Positions 35,869-44,588 of a stretch of 64,000 nt of DNA are shown piece by piece (the first letter of the stretch is position 1; every line of letters starts with the position of its first letter). The translations under genes and the position numbers were made by a program. This stretch comes from Chloroflexota bacterium. Lineage in GTDB: Bacteria; Chloroflexota; UBA11872. The stretch is taken from positions 37,304 through 101,303 of the forward strand of contig JAJDZU010000018.1 of assembly GCA_022824495.1 (NCBI GenBank), given 5' to 3'. The notes below the pieces were generated by a model. It saw only the letters and a list, made by a program, of their open reading frames with translations, did not search any database and was not told the origin of the DNA.

Positions 35869-36213
35869 CTACTCGGCCTCCGGCGGAATCAATGGCTCCA
35901 ATTGAGTGATCAGTACCGGCACTTCGTCCTGAACGACCCGCCACAACACGTCCAGCCGAACGTCAAAGTAGGCATGAACGATCCGGTTGCGCATGCCCAC
36001 AATCTCCGACCACGGAATCTTCGGGTGCGCACGCTTGGTATCCGCGCCGACCCTGGATGCCGCCTCACCAATAGTCTCTACCGACTTCATCACAGCCCGC
36101 TGGTGCAAAAGGCTGCAGTCGAAATCCTGAAACGTCAGCCCGGCAACGAATTCCCGCGCGTCCCGCGCATGCAGCAGCATGTCCAGCAGATACGCGGCAT
36201 CCTCACGCCGCAT
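35869..36213 (-). CDS. hepT: HepT-like ribonuclease toxin
   Basis: The 114-residue helical protein starts MRREDAAYLLDMLLHARDA and has the HepT RX4HxY motif as RNRIVHAY, with the Arg and His of the RNase site and the Tyr that is adenylylated by MntA. Start ATG 36213 overlaps the end of the MntA gene by 11 bases (TATGCGGCGTGA), which fits HEPN/MNT modules. A longer upstream frame is antitoxin sequence read out of frame. HepT cleaves RNA, in some systems tRNA. Confidence 0.88.
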   Translation of the reverse strand: MRREDAAYLLDMLLHARDAREFVAGLTFQDFDCSLLHQRAVMKSVETIGEAASRVGADTKRAHPKIPWSEIVGMRNRIVHAYFDVRLDVLWRVVQDEVPVLITQLEPLIPPEAE

Positions 36214-36514
36214 ATACCACCTGGGCCGAGTCCAAAATCGACTTCCGCCGGATGTAGTTTCGGCTGCCTTCAACCGACCGTCGCTCGATCAGGTCCACGT
36301 CCCGCCCCATGATCGCGGCGATCTCACGCTCCATGGCCAGCCAATCTCTCCTCAATGGCTCAGCCGCCGGTGCGAATTGCACCAGGATGTCCACGTCGCT
36401 CTTCGGCCCAAAGTCGTTCCGCAGAATCGATCCGAACAGTGCCAACTCCACGATCTGCCAGCGCCGACAGAAAGCCGCGATCTCGTGCTGCCGAGAATCA
36501 ATTCGTGCATTCAT
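36203..36514 (-). CDS. mntA: MntA nucleotidyltransferase antitoxin
   Basis: The 103-residue product has the minimal nucleotidyltransferase motif GSX10DXD as GSILRNDFGPKSDVD, with a third acidic residue in DVDLIE. MntA adds AMP groups to the HepT tyrosine and thereby silences the toxin. It is upstream of hepT and overlaps it, as usual for this pair. Confidence 0.88.
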   Translation of the reverse strand: MNARIDSRQHEIAAFCRRWQIVELALFGSILRNDFGPKSDVDILVQFAPAAEPLRRDWLAMEREIAAIMGRDVDLIERRSVEGSRNYIRRKSILDSAQVVYAA

Positions 36515-36557
36515 ACGTCAAACTCTACAACGACCGAATGGCCTTTCGACCTTGTTA

Positions 36558-38297
36558 TCAGTCGCTCCCCTCCACCTGCACCGTCACAATATCCACGCCG
36601 TGAAACTTCTGATGGCGCACCGCGCTCGCGCGGTAGCGCAACAGTCGCAGCGAGAGATCTTCCACCGTCGGCAGGCCGGCTTCATCGCTGAGAAACGCCA
36701 ACTGGTCCTCGATGTTCTCGTGCCGGGTTGTCGCCACGAACTCCAGCTCAACCATCGTGTCCTGCGGCCGCGCCACAACGACCAGTCGCGGTCGTTCGGT
36801 CCCCGCACTTGCCTCCTCCTGCGACAACAGGACGGCCAGCGTCTCTTCCCCGGCTGAACGCAGCCGCAGCGTTGAAGCGTCATTCCAGCCCATTCGCGAC
36901 GCTAGCCCGCCAAGGAAATCGTCGATCGCCGAGAGCGACGCCATGTCCAGCGTCACCTCCAGCCGCGAGCGCCGGGTGTTCGTCGCTTCCAGCAGTAGCG
37001 TCATTCCAATGGCTACCAGGGCGCCAATCGTCACGCCGCTACCCAGCAGCCCGCCCAGTTCCTCGCCAAAGAGGTCGCGCGTCACCGGGTGGCCGTGCAG
37101 GCCCAGGCCCAACGAGCTCGCCAGCGCCACCACCAGCACGCGCCTCGGGTCCAGGCCGTCGCGCATGATCGTCTGGCAGCCGCTGACGAAGAGAATGCCC
37201 ATCGCCAGCATCAGGTAGGCGCCCAACACCGGCCCGGGAATCGTGAGCAGGACAGCCGCAAACTTGGAAAAAAACGCCAGCGCCGCTGTCACGATCGCCA
37301 CGCCAACGCCGACCCGTCGGGCCGCGACGCCGGTGAGATTGATCAGCGACTGGCTGTATGAGGAATTGGACATCGGCGGCAGCGTGCCGGCGATTCCCGC
37401 GAGCAACATCCCAAGGCCGTTGACGCTGACCATGCCCTGGATCTGGCGGAAATCGATAGCCCGCGGCTGCCGGCGGGAGCCCTGCTGAATCACCACGCCG
37501 TCGCTGATGGTCTTTATCCCGAGCACCAGGGTCAGGATTGCGAATGACGGCAAGAGTGCCCAGAACTCCGGGCCCGGCGTGAGATCAAAGCTCAAGTCCG
37601 GCACCGCGGGGATCCCAACCCAGTTGGCGCTGGCGATTCGGTCCCCTTCCAGCACGCCGAATCCGGCGGCCACGGCGCACCCGACCAGGATGCTGAAAAA
37701 CGGCGCGACCAGGCGCCAGCGTCCGCTGGCCCGCATCGTCACGATCGCCGAGACCAGCAATGTCACGCCGGCAATCACCGGACCCGCCACCGGCGGGGCG
37801 TCGGCCGGCAGATCCCGGACGCTGTCGAACGCGATCGGCAGCACGCTGACGGCGATCAGCATCGTCACCGTGCCGGAGACCGCCGGCGTAATGATCCGCC
37901 GCAGCGTCGGCAGCCACCACGCCAGCCCCACCTGGACCAGGCTGCAGACCACCATCAGGCTCGCGAACATCGCGGGCCCGCCAGCCGAAACCGCCGCCAC
38001 CATGATCGCGATGAACATCGCCGCGGGCCACGTAAGCACCAGGTGGCCGGCGCCGAATCGGCCGCGCTGCATCGCTTGCAGCGCGGTGATGGCTGCACAG
38101 ATCAGCATCGCGGCAAACACGCCCCAGGTGAGATAGCGGTCGTCCAGACCGGCGGCTCGAATCGCGATCGCCACCGTCAGCACGATCGGCGCGAGCCCCA
38201 GCGCGGCGCCCTGCAAGCCAACCGCCAGGGCGGTCAACGGAGGGCAGGCCTCCTCGGGCTCGTATTGGATGGGCTGTTCGGTGCTACTCGCAGCCAA
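36558..38297 (-). CDS. NCS2 uracil/xanthine permease with extra C-terminal cytoplasmic domain
   Basis: The first about 430 residues form an NCS2-type permease: GHLVLTWPAAMFIAIMVAA, ISDGVVIQQGSRRQPRAIDFRQIQGMVSVNGLGMLLAGIAG and GVAARRVGVGVAIVTAALAF. NCS2 proteins import nucleobases with protons or sodium. About 145 residues follow (LEVTLDMASLSAIDDFLGGL; LRLRSAGEETLAVLLSQ; RLVVVARPQDTMVELEFVA), with the layout of a GHKL/RsbW-like ATP-binding fold, though the Asn of the N box and the DxG motif were not seen. Permease families normally end after helix 14, so this is a fusion. Confidence 0.8.
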   Translation of the reverse strand: MAASSTEQPIQYEPEEACPPLTALAVGLQGAALGLAPIVLTVAIAIRAAGLDDRYLTWGVFAAMLICAAITALQAMQRGRFGAGHLVLTWPAAMFIAIMVAAVSAGGPAMFASLMVVCSLVQVGLAWWLPTLRRIITPAVSGTVTMLIAVSVLPIAFDSVRDLPADAPPVAGPVIAGVTLLVSAIVTMRASGRWRLVAPFFSILVGCAVAAGFGVLEGDRIASANWVGIPAVPDLSFDLTPGPEFWALLPSFAILTLVLGIKTISDGVVIQQGSRRQPRAIDFRQIQGMVSVNGLGMLLAGIAGTLPPMSNSSYSQSLINLTGVAARRVGVGVAIVTAALAFFSKFAAVLLTIPGPVLGAYLMLAMGILFVSGCQTIMRDGLDPRRVLVVALASSLGLGLHGHPVTRDLFGEELGGLLGSGVTIGALVAIGMTLLLEATNTRRSRLEVTLDMASLSAIDDFLGGLASRMGWNDASTLRLRSAGEETLAVLLSQEEASAGTERPRLVVVARPQDTMVELEFVATTRHENIEDQLAFLSDEAGLPTVEDLSLRLLRYRASAVRHQKFHGVDIVTVQVEGSD

Positions 38298-38394
38298 CCG
38301 CTACCCCATCACAGCGTCGTGCTTAAGCCCGGACAGCTTCGGGAATCGCCTGCCGCCAATCAACCGGGACGACCAGGCATGTTCGGACCCGTCC

Positions 38395-38694
38395 TCACCC
38401 CGCGGCGTCGGTTCCTTCGACGACGACAATCCTGGATGTCGTCGCCCGCCGGCGAACCTCGCCCAACGCCCCGTGATAGGCGGCGTCGACGAACCCCCGC
38501 GCCGCTCCGAGGCTGCCGAACTCCAGGATCACCAGGCGCGTCGGCGCCCAGTCGCCCTCAATCGTCTCGGCGTCGCTGGAGCGAACCAGGAATCGCCCGC
38601 CATGCGCGGCCAAGACCGCCGGCACTCTCTCCACAAACTCCGAGTACGCCCCTTGGTCGACGACTTCGGTGTCAATGACCACATAGCCCTTCAT
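38395..38694 (-). CDS. DUF1330-family protein
   Basis: The 99-residue product (MKGYVVIDTEVVDQGAYSEF; HGGRFLVRSSDAETIEGDW; RLVILEFGSLGAARGFVDA) matches the dimeric alpha-beta barrel DUF1330 family. The start is ATG 38694; upstream codons in the same frame have no support. The role of these small proteins is unknown. Confidence 0.85.
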   Translation of the reverse strand: MKGYVVIDTEVVDQGAYSEFVERVPAVLAAHGGRFLVRSSDAETIEGDWAPTRLVILEFGSLGAARGFVDAAYHGALGEVRRRATTSRIVVVEGTDAAG

Positions 38695-38762
38695 TGGGAC
38701 CAATCCTCTCCTCCGGACCTGCGCAATCCCGCGCGGCATCGCCCACCCGAGTCTGACGCCCA

Positions 38763-38905
38763 TTGGCCCCGCTGCCTAGCACATCCTCCGCCATCCCTCT
38801 CCCACGTCCCTATCCGGCGTCCGATCCCCCCGACCCTCTTCCTCCTTCTCCGCGTCTTCTCTCTCTCCTCACTTCTCTTTCCTCACTCCTCGCCTCTCCT
38901 TCACT
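38763..38905. other. Pyrimidine-rich tract
   Basis: The plus strand is almost pure C/T from about 38830 to 38900, in CTCTTC-type steps. It overlaps the 3' end region of the GH43-like gene on the other strand. Such tracts can form triplex DNA or affect termination; no gene is supported. Confidence 0.5.
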
Positions 38906-39863
38906 CGTCCCCCAGGACATTCCGCAAATCCACCGGCACCGGCACCCCCTCACTCCACACAATTCCCCCAAGACACAACCCCTGCAGCGGCCCGATCAGC
39001 GGACGCAGCCTCGTCGACGGCTGCCCGAACGGCCGCAGCGCATGCGTGATGAACCAGCGATCCTGCTCATCGCTGAACACACTGGCGCCGTGCCAGGGCC
39101 CCAGCACCGTCCACTCGCCAAAGTGGAATGGGTCGTCCCCGCTCGCGTACTGCGTCCCCCAGAAGTTCATCACGAAGATGTAATAACGGCCGTTCCGCTC
39201 GAACACCCGCGGCACCTCGAACCCCGAGGGGCCTTGCAGTGCGTTCTCGATCCGCTGAAACGTCATCAGCGGCCCCCGGTCCTCCCAGTGCACCAGGTCC
39301 GCCGACTCCGCCAGCGCCAGGCACGAATCGCCCCACCGGTTCTGGCACACGAAATACATCAGATACCGGCCTTCGTACTCGATCACCCACGGGTCCTTGC
39401 ACTCCAGCACTCCGTCCTCGGTCCACCCCGACCACTCCCGCAGCGGAATGAACACCGGCGAGCCGTCCCCCGGCACCTTCTCCCAGTGCCACAGGTCGTC
39501 CGAGACCGCCAGCGCGAACCGCCGGCTCGCCTCCGGCCGCGGTTGGCACGCGTACATCATGTACCAGCGCCCCTCGTGCTCGATCACGCTCGCCTCGCTG
39601 ACCTCCGCGTGATCGCACGCCCCCGGCCCGCCCTGCAGCAACACCGGCGCCTGCTTCGTCCACACCACCAGGTCGTCCGACGTCGCGTGCCGCTTCTCTA
39701 AGTTCTGACGGCCCGGCCACGCCCCATAAAACAGGTGCCAGCAATCCGGCCCCCGCACGATCGTGTGCGGATTCACCGTGTCCTGCCCCGCCCCATACAC
39801 CTCCTTCATCGCGCTGCGCTGAGCCAGGTTCTCTCGACGGCGCACGTTAGCCGAAGAGTGCAT
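38901..39863 (-). CDS. GH43/GH32-like five-bladed propeller glycosidase
   Basis: The 320-residue product has repeated propeller strands: DTVNPHTIVRGPDCWHLFYG, DHAEVSEASVIEHEGRWYMMYACQ, ECKDPWVIEYEGRYLMYFVC and GFEVPRVFERNGRYYIFVM. This is the layout of the GH43/GH32/GH62 clan, where three acids (Asp in an N-terminal strand, Asp in DPW, Glu in FEVP) form the site. It has no signal peptide, so it acts inside the cell or is exported otherwise. It is followed by the PhyH gene on the same strand. The substrate is unknown. Confidence 0.78.
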   Translation of the reverse strand: MHSSANVRRRENLAQRSAMKEVYGAGQDTVNPHTIVRGPDCWHLFYGAWPGRQNLEKRHATSDDLVVWTKQAPVLLQGGPGACDHAEVSEASVIEHEGRWYMMYACQPRPEASRRFALAVSDDLWHWEKVPGDGSPVFIPLREWSGWTEDGVLECKDPWVIEYEGRYLMYFVCQNRWGDSCLALAESADLVHWEDRGPLMTFQRIENALQGPSGFEVPRVFERNGRYYIFVMNFWGTQYASGDDPFHFGEWTVLGPWHGASVFSDEQDRWFITHALRPFGQPSTRLRPLIGPLQGLCLGGIVWSEGVPVPVDLRNVLGDE

Positions 39864-39911
39864 GGCCTTGCTCCTTAACCGATGTGCCAGTCGGTGCCTT
39901 CGGCGCGCGGG

Positions 39912-40880
39912 CTACTCCCAGCGCACTGTGCTGTCCGCCGGCTGGTGGGCCGTTCGAACCACGTTGAACTCCTCCCAGGTCCGCACCACCGCGTCCGGCC
40001 GCGACCGGCTGCGCACCAGGAAGTCTGACTCCGGCGGATAGCAGGTCAGCGTCGCCTCAGGTACTGGGGAGTCGGCAGCCGATGCACTGTTACCAGATGC
40101 TCCGTTGCGTGCCATCGTCAACGGCGGGAAGTTCGTCGGCAGATCCGCGCTCTGGTAGCGGATGTCGATGCTCCAGCGAATCACGTCGCTGCGATTCGGC
40201 GTGGAGCGGTGTGGTGTCCGGTTTGTCAGCAGAACCACCCCGCCACGGTCGACCGGCGTGGCCACCACGCGCTCGCCGGGCAGGTCTGTTTCCAGAATCT
40301 CCAGATACGAGCGCCGGCCTTCTTCGCCTGGTTCCAGTTGCGTGTGCCGAACAACCCCGCCCTTATGCACGCCCGGCATCACCTCCAGGCACCCGCGCTC
40401 GACCGTCGCGTCCACAAACGGCACCCACACCGTCAGGATCAGTTCGTCGTCGCAGACAGGTTCGAAGTATCCGGAGTCCTGGTGCCAGGGCACTTCCCCG
40501 TGCCAGTGGCCCGGCAGCTTCGGCCGCAGCCGGTATACCGCCGACCCGATAATCTCGGGGCCGACGACCGACTCGGCGACGTCCAGCAACTCCTCGTTCG
40601 ACACCAGCGCGAAGATCCCGTGCCCCTGCAGTTGTCCGTAGATCACCGACCAGTAGAGGTCCTCGTACTCCTGGTGAATCTTCCACAGCCGAGTCTCGAA
40701 AGGCTCGTCCGCGTAGATGTGACTGAGCTTCCCGTCCGCCACGGCCGCCTCAGCATGCGTGTCAATGGCCTCGGTGATCTCGTCGATCGCCGGCTGCAGA
40801 CCCGTCGGGTCCAGCGCGTTCGGCACCACCAGGTACCCCTCGCGCTTGAAGAACGCCAATTGCTCGCTACTCAGCGACAT
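39912..40880 (-). CDS. Phytanoyl-CoA dioxygenase (PhyH) family oxygenase
   Basis: The 322-residue Fe(II)/2-oxoglutarate oxygenase has FFKREGYLVVPNAL at the N-terminus, the iron ligands His-x-Asp in VPWHQDSGYF and the distal His in TNRTPHRSTPNRSD, where the Arg binds 2-oxoglutarate. The family hydroxylates diverse small molecules. It lies 48 bases upstream of the GH43-like gene, suggesting a shared pathway. The substrate is unknown. Confidence 0.9.
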   Translation of the reverse strand: MSLSSEQLAFFKREGYLVVPNALDPTGLQPAIDEITEAIDTHAEAAVADGKLSHIYADEPFETRLWKIHQEYEDLYWSVIYGQLQGHGIFALVSNEELLDVAESVVGPEIIGSAVYRLRPKLPGHWHGEVPWHQDSGYFEPVCDDELILTVWVPFVDATVERGCLEVMPGVHKGGVVRHTQLEPGEEGRRSYLEILETDLPGERVVATPVDRGGVVLLTNRTPHRSTPNRSDVIRWSIDIRYQSADLPTNFPPLTMARNGASGNSASAADSPVPEATLTCYPPESDFLVRSRSRPDAVVRTWEEFNVVRTAHQPADSTVRWE

Positions 40881-40955
40881 TTCGGGCCCGGCTCCACGTG
40901 AAACGTGTCGTCCGTAGTCTCGCCCCTTGGCGCTTTTCTGTCACGCTCACGGGCG

Positions 40956-41927
40956 CTACAGCGGCCCGCTCACCGGCCTCCGGAACATCGCCGCCGCCAT
41001 CCGCGGCGGCCACCACGACACGTCGATCAACCACCGCACCAGCGATGGCGTCGCGGGGTGGCCTTCCCGGCCCCGGCGTGCCAGCTCACTCGCCCAGATC
41101 TCCGTGTACAGCGCATACGTCGCCGCCACCAGCGGTGGCCGGATCAGCTTGATCGCTATCCACACCTGCGCCGCCAGCGTCGCCGTAAACACTTCCAGCG
41201 CCGGTCCAGTTAACGTCAGGTAGAACCCCATGAATATCGCCGCCAGCGGCACTGCGATCGGCCCGGCGGTTATCACGAACGTCGCAAACACTCGCCCGAA
41301 CTCGCGCCCGCTCAGCCGCCACGACTCCAACGCCGCCAGCGACCCCGGCACGTTCCCGTGAACCGCAATAAACGGTGCCAGCAACGTCCGCGAATGCACG
41401 TAAATCCCGGTCCCCCCGATCACCACGATCCACAGAACCGATACCACAACACCTGGGAACGACTCCGCAAACGCCGTCCGCTGGTAGCTGATCAGCCCCA
41501 GCGTCAGGATCCCGACCGGCACCCAGAAGATCACAGTCGTGTGCAGATTGGTCCAGACATACCTGGGCAGCCAACGGGTGCCATCGTCCAGGTGGTGCCA
41601 CAGCCCGGGCCGCTGACCCTCGTGCGCTGCCGCCACGGCCTTCATGAACATCACCGGCGCAACCGTGCCCGACAACAGGTTCAAGACCGTCGTCCCAGCC
41701 GTCCGCCCGAATCCCTCGGGCACGTCGGCCGCGGTAATCCAGATCACCCCCGCCGCGGGCAGCGAGAACAGCACCATGATCGCCACAATCACGATTGGCG
41801 TGACCCGCAGCGTCGCCAGTCCCCGAGTTGCGTAGCGCGACCCCGCCCCCCAGGAGTTCTTCACAACAGTGCGGGCTGCGCGGGAATCGCCGAGTCCATA
41901 CGCCTGAGTCCTGCGTCTGACGTACAC
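40956..41927 (-). CDS. Hypothetical multi-pass membrane protein
   Basis: The 323-residue product has about six membrane helices (for example IVIVAIMVLFSLPAAGVIWIT and GVVVSVLWIVVIGGTGIYV) and no recognised motif. The start given is GTG 41927 since codons upstream lie in the divergent SRPBCC gene. Starts further in are possible. Confidence 0.65.
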   Translation of the reverse strand: MYVRRRTQAYGLGDSRAARTVVKNSWGAGSRYATRGLATLRVTPIVIVAIMVLFSLPAAGVIWITAADVPEGFGRTAGTTVLNLLSGTVAPVMFMKAVAAAHEGQRPGLWHHLDDGTRWLPRYVWTNLHTTVIFWVPVGILTLGLISYQRTAFAESFPGVVVSVLWIVVIGGTGIYVHSRTLLAPFIAVHGNVPGSLAALESWRLSGREFGRVFATFVITAGPIAVPLAAIFMGFYLTLTGPALEVFTATLAAQVWIAIKLIRPPLVAATYALYTEIWASELARRGREGHPATPSLVRWLIDVSWWPPRMAAAMFRRPVSGPL

Positions 41928-41968
41928 CGTATCGAAACCAACTCTACGCGCTCCTTCCGCATGCCAGA

Positions 41969-42439
41969 ATGAACGCCCCCTCTTCCCGGCGACTGCCAAT
42001 GCAGGAACTCGCACGAATCCGGATTGATGCCTCCCCCGAGGCTGTCTTCGACCTCCTCGCCGACAACACACGTCGCGGCGAGTGGGCGGAGGGTATGGAG
42101 ACGTTCGACTACACCTCCGACTTCGACCCCGACGACCCCGTCGGCACCACCTTCACCCAGCGCATTCGCGAAGGCCGCCGGGTCACCGAGTACCACGGTG
42201 AAATCACCACCTATGACCCGCCAAACGCCTACGGCTCGCAGGTGACCGGCGGCTCCTACTCGATGGTTGTCGAGTATCACCTCACCGCCGTCGACGGCGG
42301 CACTGAGGTCGTCAACGTCTGCGACGTCGATTCCTCGTCCCGGTTCGTCCGGATCATGGGCTTCCTCTTCAGCTGGTTCACCAGGTACCTGGGACGCAAG
42401 CAACTCCGCAAGCTCAAGGAACTCGTCGAAGCGGCCTGA
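41969..42439 (+). CDS. SRPBCC / polyketide cyclase-like protein
   Basis: The 156-residue product shows ARIRIDASPEAVFDLLADNTR, IREGRRVTEYHGEITTYDPP and YHLTAVDGGTEVVNV, the START-like fold of SRPBCC proteins. ATG 41999 is an alternative start. It diverges from the membrane protein gene. The pocket ligand is unknown. Confidence 0.82.
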   Translation: MNAPSSRRLPMQELARIRIDASPEAVFDLLADNTRRGEWAEGMETFDYTSDFDPDDPVGTTFTQRIREGRRVTEYHGEITTYDPPNAYGSQVTGGSYSMVVEYHLTAVDGGTEVVNVCDVDSSSRFVRIMGFLFSWFTRYLGRKQLRKLKELVEAA

Positions 42440-42456
42440 CCCGCCCGCCCGCCGCG

Positions 42457-42477
42457 GCCGCTCGCTAGGCGAGCGGC
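42457..42477. terminator. Hairpin at convergent gene ends
   Basis: A stem of nine pairs, CCGCTCGC with its complement GCGAGCGG extended by one pair, closes a three-base loop that includes part of the stop codon of the DM13 gene. It lies 18 bases after the SRPBCC gene. It probably terminates transcription from both sides. Confidence 0.6.
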
Positions 42478-43241
42478 GCGGTGGCGAACACGACGTGGAA
42501 CGGTACGCAGTAGATCACCACGGTCTTGTACTCGCTCACGTCGGTCCCGGCCGGGACCTCGTAGTTCTGATTGCCGACGTTCCCCTTCAGCGGCCCCAGG
42601 TCCAGGTACTCGCCCAGGTTCTCGCTGCTGGTGATTCCCTCGGCCTTTGAAATCAGCACGCTCAGCGCCGGGCCGTTGGTCACCATGAAGTCCTCGAACC
42701 GCAGGATGTGATTGCCGTCCGGACCGCGGAACATCGTGGCCGAGCCGGAACCCCGGTGAAAGTCGTCGGCATCCATGAACATCCCCATGGCCACTGCCGC
42801 TGGTCCTGAGTCAGGCATGGCTGTGGGAGCCGGCGCCGCCGTTGCCGTCGCCGCGGCAGTCGCCGTCGCGGCGGGAGTCGCGGCAGGCATTGCCGCCACC
42901 GCCACGCCGGCCAGGCCGGCCGGCATCGGCTCGTCCATCATCGTGTCCGGCATCTGCGCGGCCACCTCCATCACCCGTTCCTGGACCTTGTCGCGGTCAT
43001 CCGGGCTCAGGGACTCGATGGTCTCGGTACTCGGCATGGCTGCGTCGAATTCGGCCTTCAGTTCCTGTTTCTCTTCGGCCGGCATGCTCGCCATCGCCGC
43101 CGACGCCGGCATCTCGAATGGAAACGCCTCGTCCACGACATTGGTCACGAATAGTGGCGACACTAGCCACCAGCCCACCGCAATCGCCACGATGGCTCCC
43201 ACGCCGCCGCCCGCCAAGATGATTCGTCGTCGCATCGACAT
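42465..43241 (-). CDS. DM13-domain membrane-anchored protein
   Basis: The 258-residue product has one N-terminal membrane helix, a Met/Ala/Thr-rich linker, and a C-terminal DM13 domain (about 155-258): DDFHRGSGSATMFRGPDG, ILRFEDFMVTNGPALSVLIS, LGPLKGNVGNQNYEVP and VVIYCVPFHVVFATAPL. DM13 is proposed to act in electron transfer through its single conserved Cys, seen here in YCVPF. Its partner is unknown. Confidence 0.85.
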   Translation of the reverse strand: MSMRRRIILAGGGVGAIVAIAVGWWLVSPLFVTNVVDEAFPFEMPASAAMASMPAEEKQELKAEFDAAMPSTETIESLSPDDRDKVQERVMEVAAQMPDTMMDEPMPAGLAGVAVAAMPAATPAATATAAATATAAPAPTAMPDSGPAAVAMGMFMDADDFHRGSGSATMFRGPDGNHILRFEDFMVTNGPALSVLISKAEGITSSENLGEYLDLGPLKGNVGNQNYEVPAGTDVSEYKTVVIYCVPFHVVFATAPLA

Positions 43242-43320
43242 GTCAGCGCCCTCCTGCCCTCCGGCCCGTGGTTGAACTCGTCATTGAAGCGCCACGGCCG
43301 GAAACGCTCACTCCATTAAT

Positions 43321-43872
43321 CTACTCTGCTTCGCCTTCTGTCGTGATCTGTCCTACAAGTCGCAGGCGATGCCTCGGGTTGTAGGCCCGCGGATCGCAGC
43401 GTCGACAACTCACCCGCCGCTGGCCATAGCGTCGCAGGCGCGTCACCTCGTGACCGGCCGGACAGCGGTACAGCCACCGGCCCTGCACCTCCAGTTGCAC
43501 CGTCGGACAAGCCCGCGGACGCGCCCCGATCGCCCGCATCCGCTCGCGAAACCACCGCCCGTGCGGCCGCTCGTCCGGCGCGCTGATGAACTGCTCCACG
43601 TGCACCAACTCATGCACCAGCACCTCGTCGCGCAGGTTGAACCGCGAACCTTCCACGGCGGCATCGCCGGCCGGTCCCTCCAGCAGGCGGGCAATTCGCA
43701 TGTCAAAGGCCGACCGGTCCGCGTTCGCACGAACCGACCCAAGCTGCCGCACCGCGGCGGACGGCAGGAACCTGACCTTCGCCAGCGGCAACCTGTTGTC
43801 AAAGAGTTCGCGGTTGAAGGCCTCCGCCCGCGTCTGCAACGAGGCGACGTATGCGGCGTCTGGACTGCTCAT
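43321..43872 (-). CDS. SprT-like zinc metallopeptidase
   Basis: The 183-residue product has the zinc motif HELVHVEQF, an N-terminal domain of SprT type (AEAFNRELFDNRLPLAKVRF), and a C-terminal zinc ribbon with CPAGHE and CRRCDP. The family includes bacterial SprT and eukaryotic Spartan. Its substrate is unknown; DNA-protein crosslink repair is only known for eukaryotic relatives. It lies in a line of minus-strand genes with the ankyrin and SDR genes. Confidence 0.85.
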   Translation of the reverse strand: MSSPDAAYVASLQTRAEAFNRELFDNRLPLAKVRFLPSAAVRQLGSVRANADRSAFDMRIARLLEGPAGDAAVEGSRFNLRDEVLVHELVHVEQFISAPDERPHGRWFRERMRAIGARPRACPTVQLEVQGRWLYRCPAGHEVTRLRRYGQRRVSCRRCDPRAYNPRHRLRLVGQITTEGEAE

Positions 43873-43907
43873 GTCGATGAGGCGTCGAACGCGGATTTGC
43901 TGCCGGA

Positions 43908-44570
43908 TCAGCCGGCCTCCAGCCGTCGTGCCAGTTCCTCGTATCCGCCCTCCCGCGCATAGTCGGCCCCCGACTTCCCGTCGTCCGACCGCACCCCGGC
44001 GTCCGCCCCATGCGCCAGCAGCGCTTCCACCGTGGCGGTGTCGCCCAGGTGCGCGACCGTATGCAGCGGCGTATTCCCGTTCACCTGGCGGTTGTTCGGA
44101 TCCGCGCCCGCCTCAAGCAGCAACCGCACGCAATCCGTCCGAGTCTCAGCACTCGGCCCCGCCACGGCCGCGTTCAACGGCTGGTTGCGCAGCGGGTTCT
44201 TACTCGCTGCCGTCAGGTCCGCGCCCCGTTCCAGCAGCAGCCGGGTCGTATCCGGTTGCCCCGCCCACGGCGCCAGGTGCATCAGCGTCCACCCATCAGG
44301 CGAATACGCCGTCAACAGGTCGGGGTTCTCATCCAACCGCGCCGCCAACTGCCCCACGTCGCCCACAATCGCCGCCTCGAACGCATCCAGCTCAGGCTCC
44401 GCCGCCAACAACGCGGCAACCACCGCGTGCCGACCCATGAAAAACGCCGACTGCACGGGCGAAAGTCCCTGTGCATTCCTTGCGCGTGTAACTCCGGGAT
44501 CGCTGGCAATCCGAGCCGTCACCGCCGCCACATCGCCCGCCTGAACGAGGTCAAAGATGTCGTCGGACAT
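43908..44570 (-). CDS. Ankyrin-repeat protein
   Basis: The 220-residue product consists of about six ankyrin repeats, with the clearest in DGWTLMHLAPWAGQPDTTRL, NGNTPLHTVAHLGDTATVEA and LLAHGADAGVRSDDGKSGAD. Ankyrin domains bind other proteins. There is no signal peptide, so it is cytoplasmic. It is 35 bases ahead of the SprT-like gene. Confidence 0.85.
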   Translation of the reverse strand: MSDDIFDLVQAGDVAAVTARIASDPGVTRARNAQGLSPVQSAFFMGRHAVVAALLAAEPELDAFEAAIVGDVGQLAARLDENPDLLTAYSPDGWTLMHLAPWAGQPDTTRLLLERGADLTAASKNPLRNQPLNAAVAGPSAETRTDCVRLLLEAGADPNNRQVNGNTPLHTVAHLGDTATVEALLAHGADAGVRSDDGKSGADYAREGGYEELARRLEAG

Positions 44571-44588
44571 TCGCCGCTCGCCCGGCGG

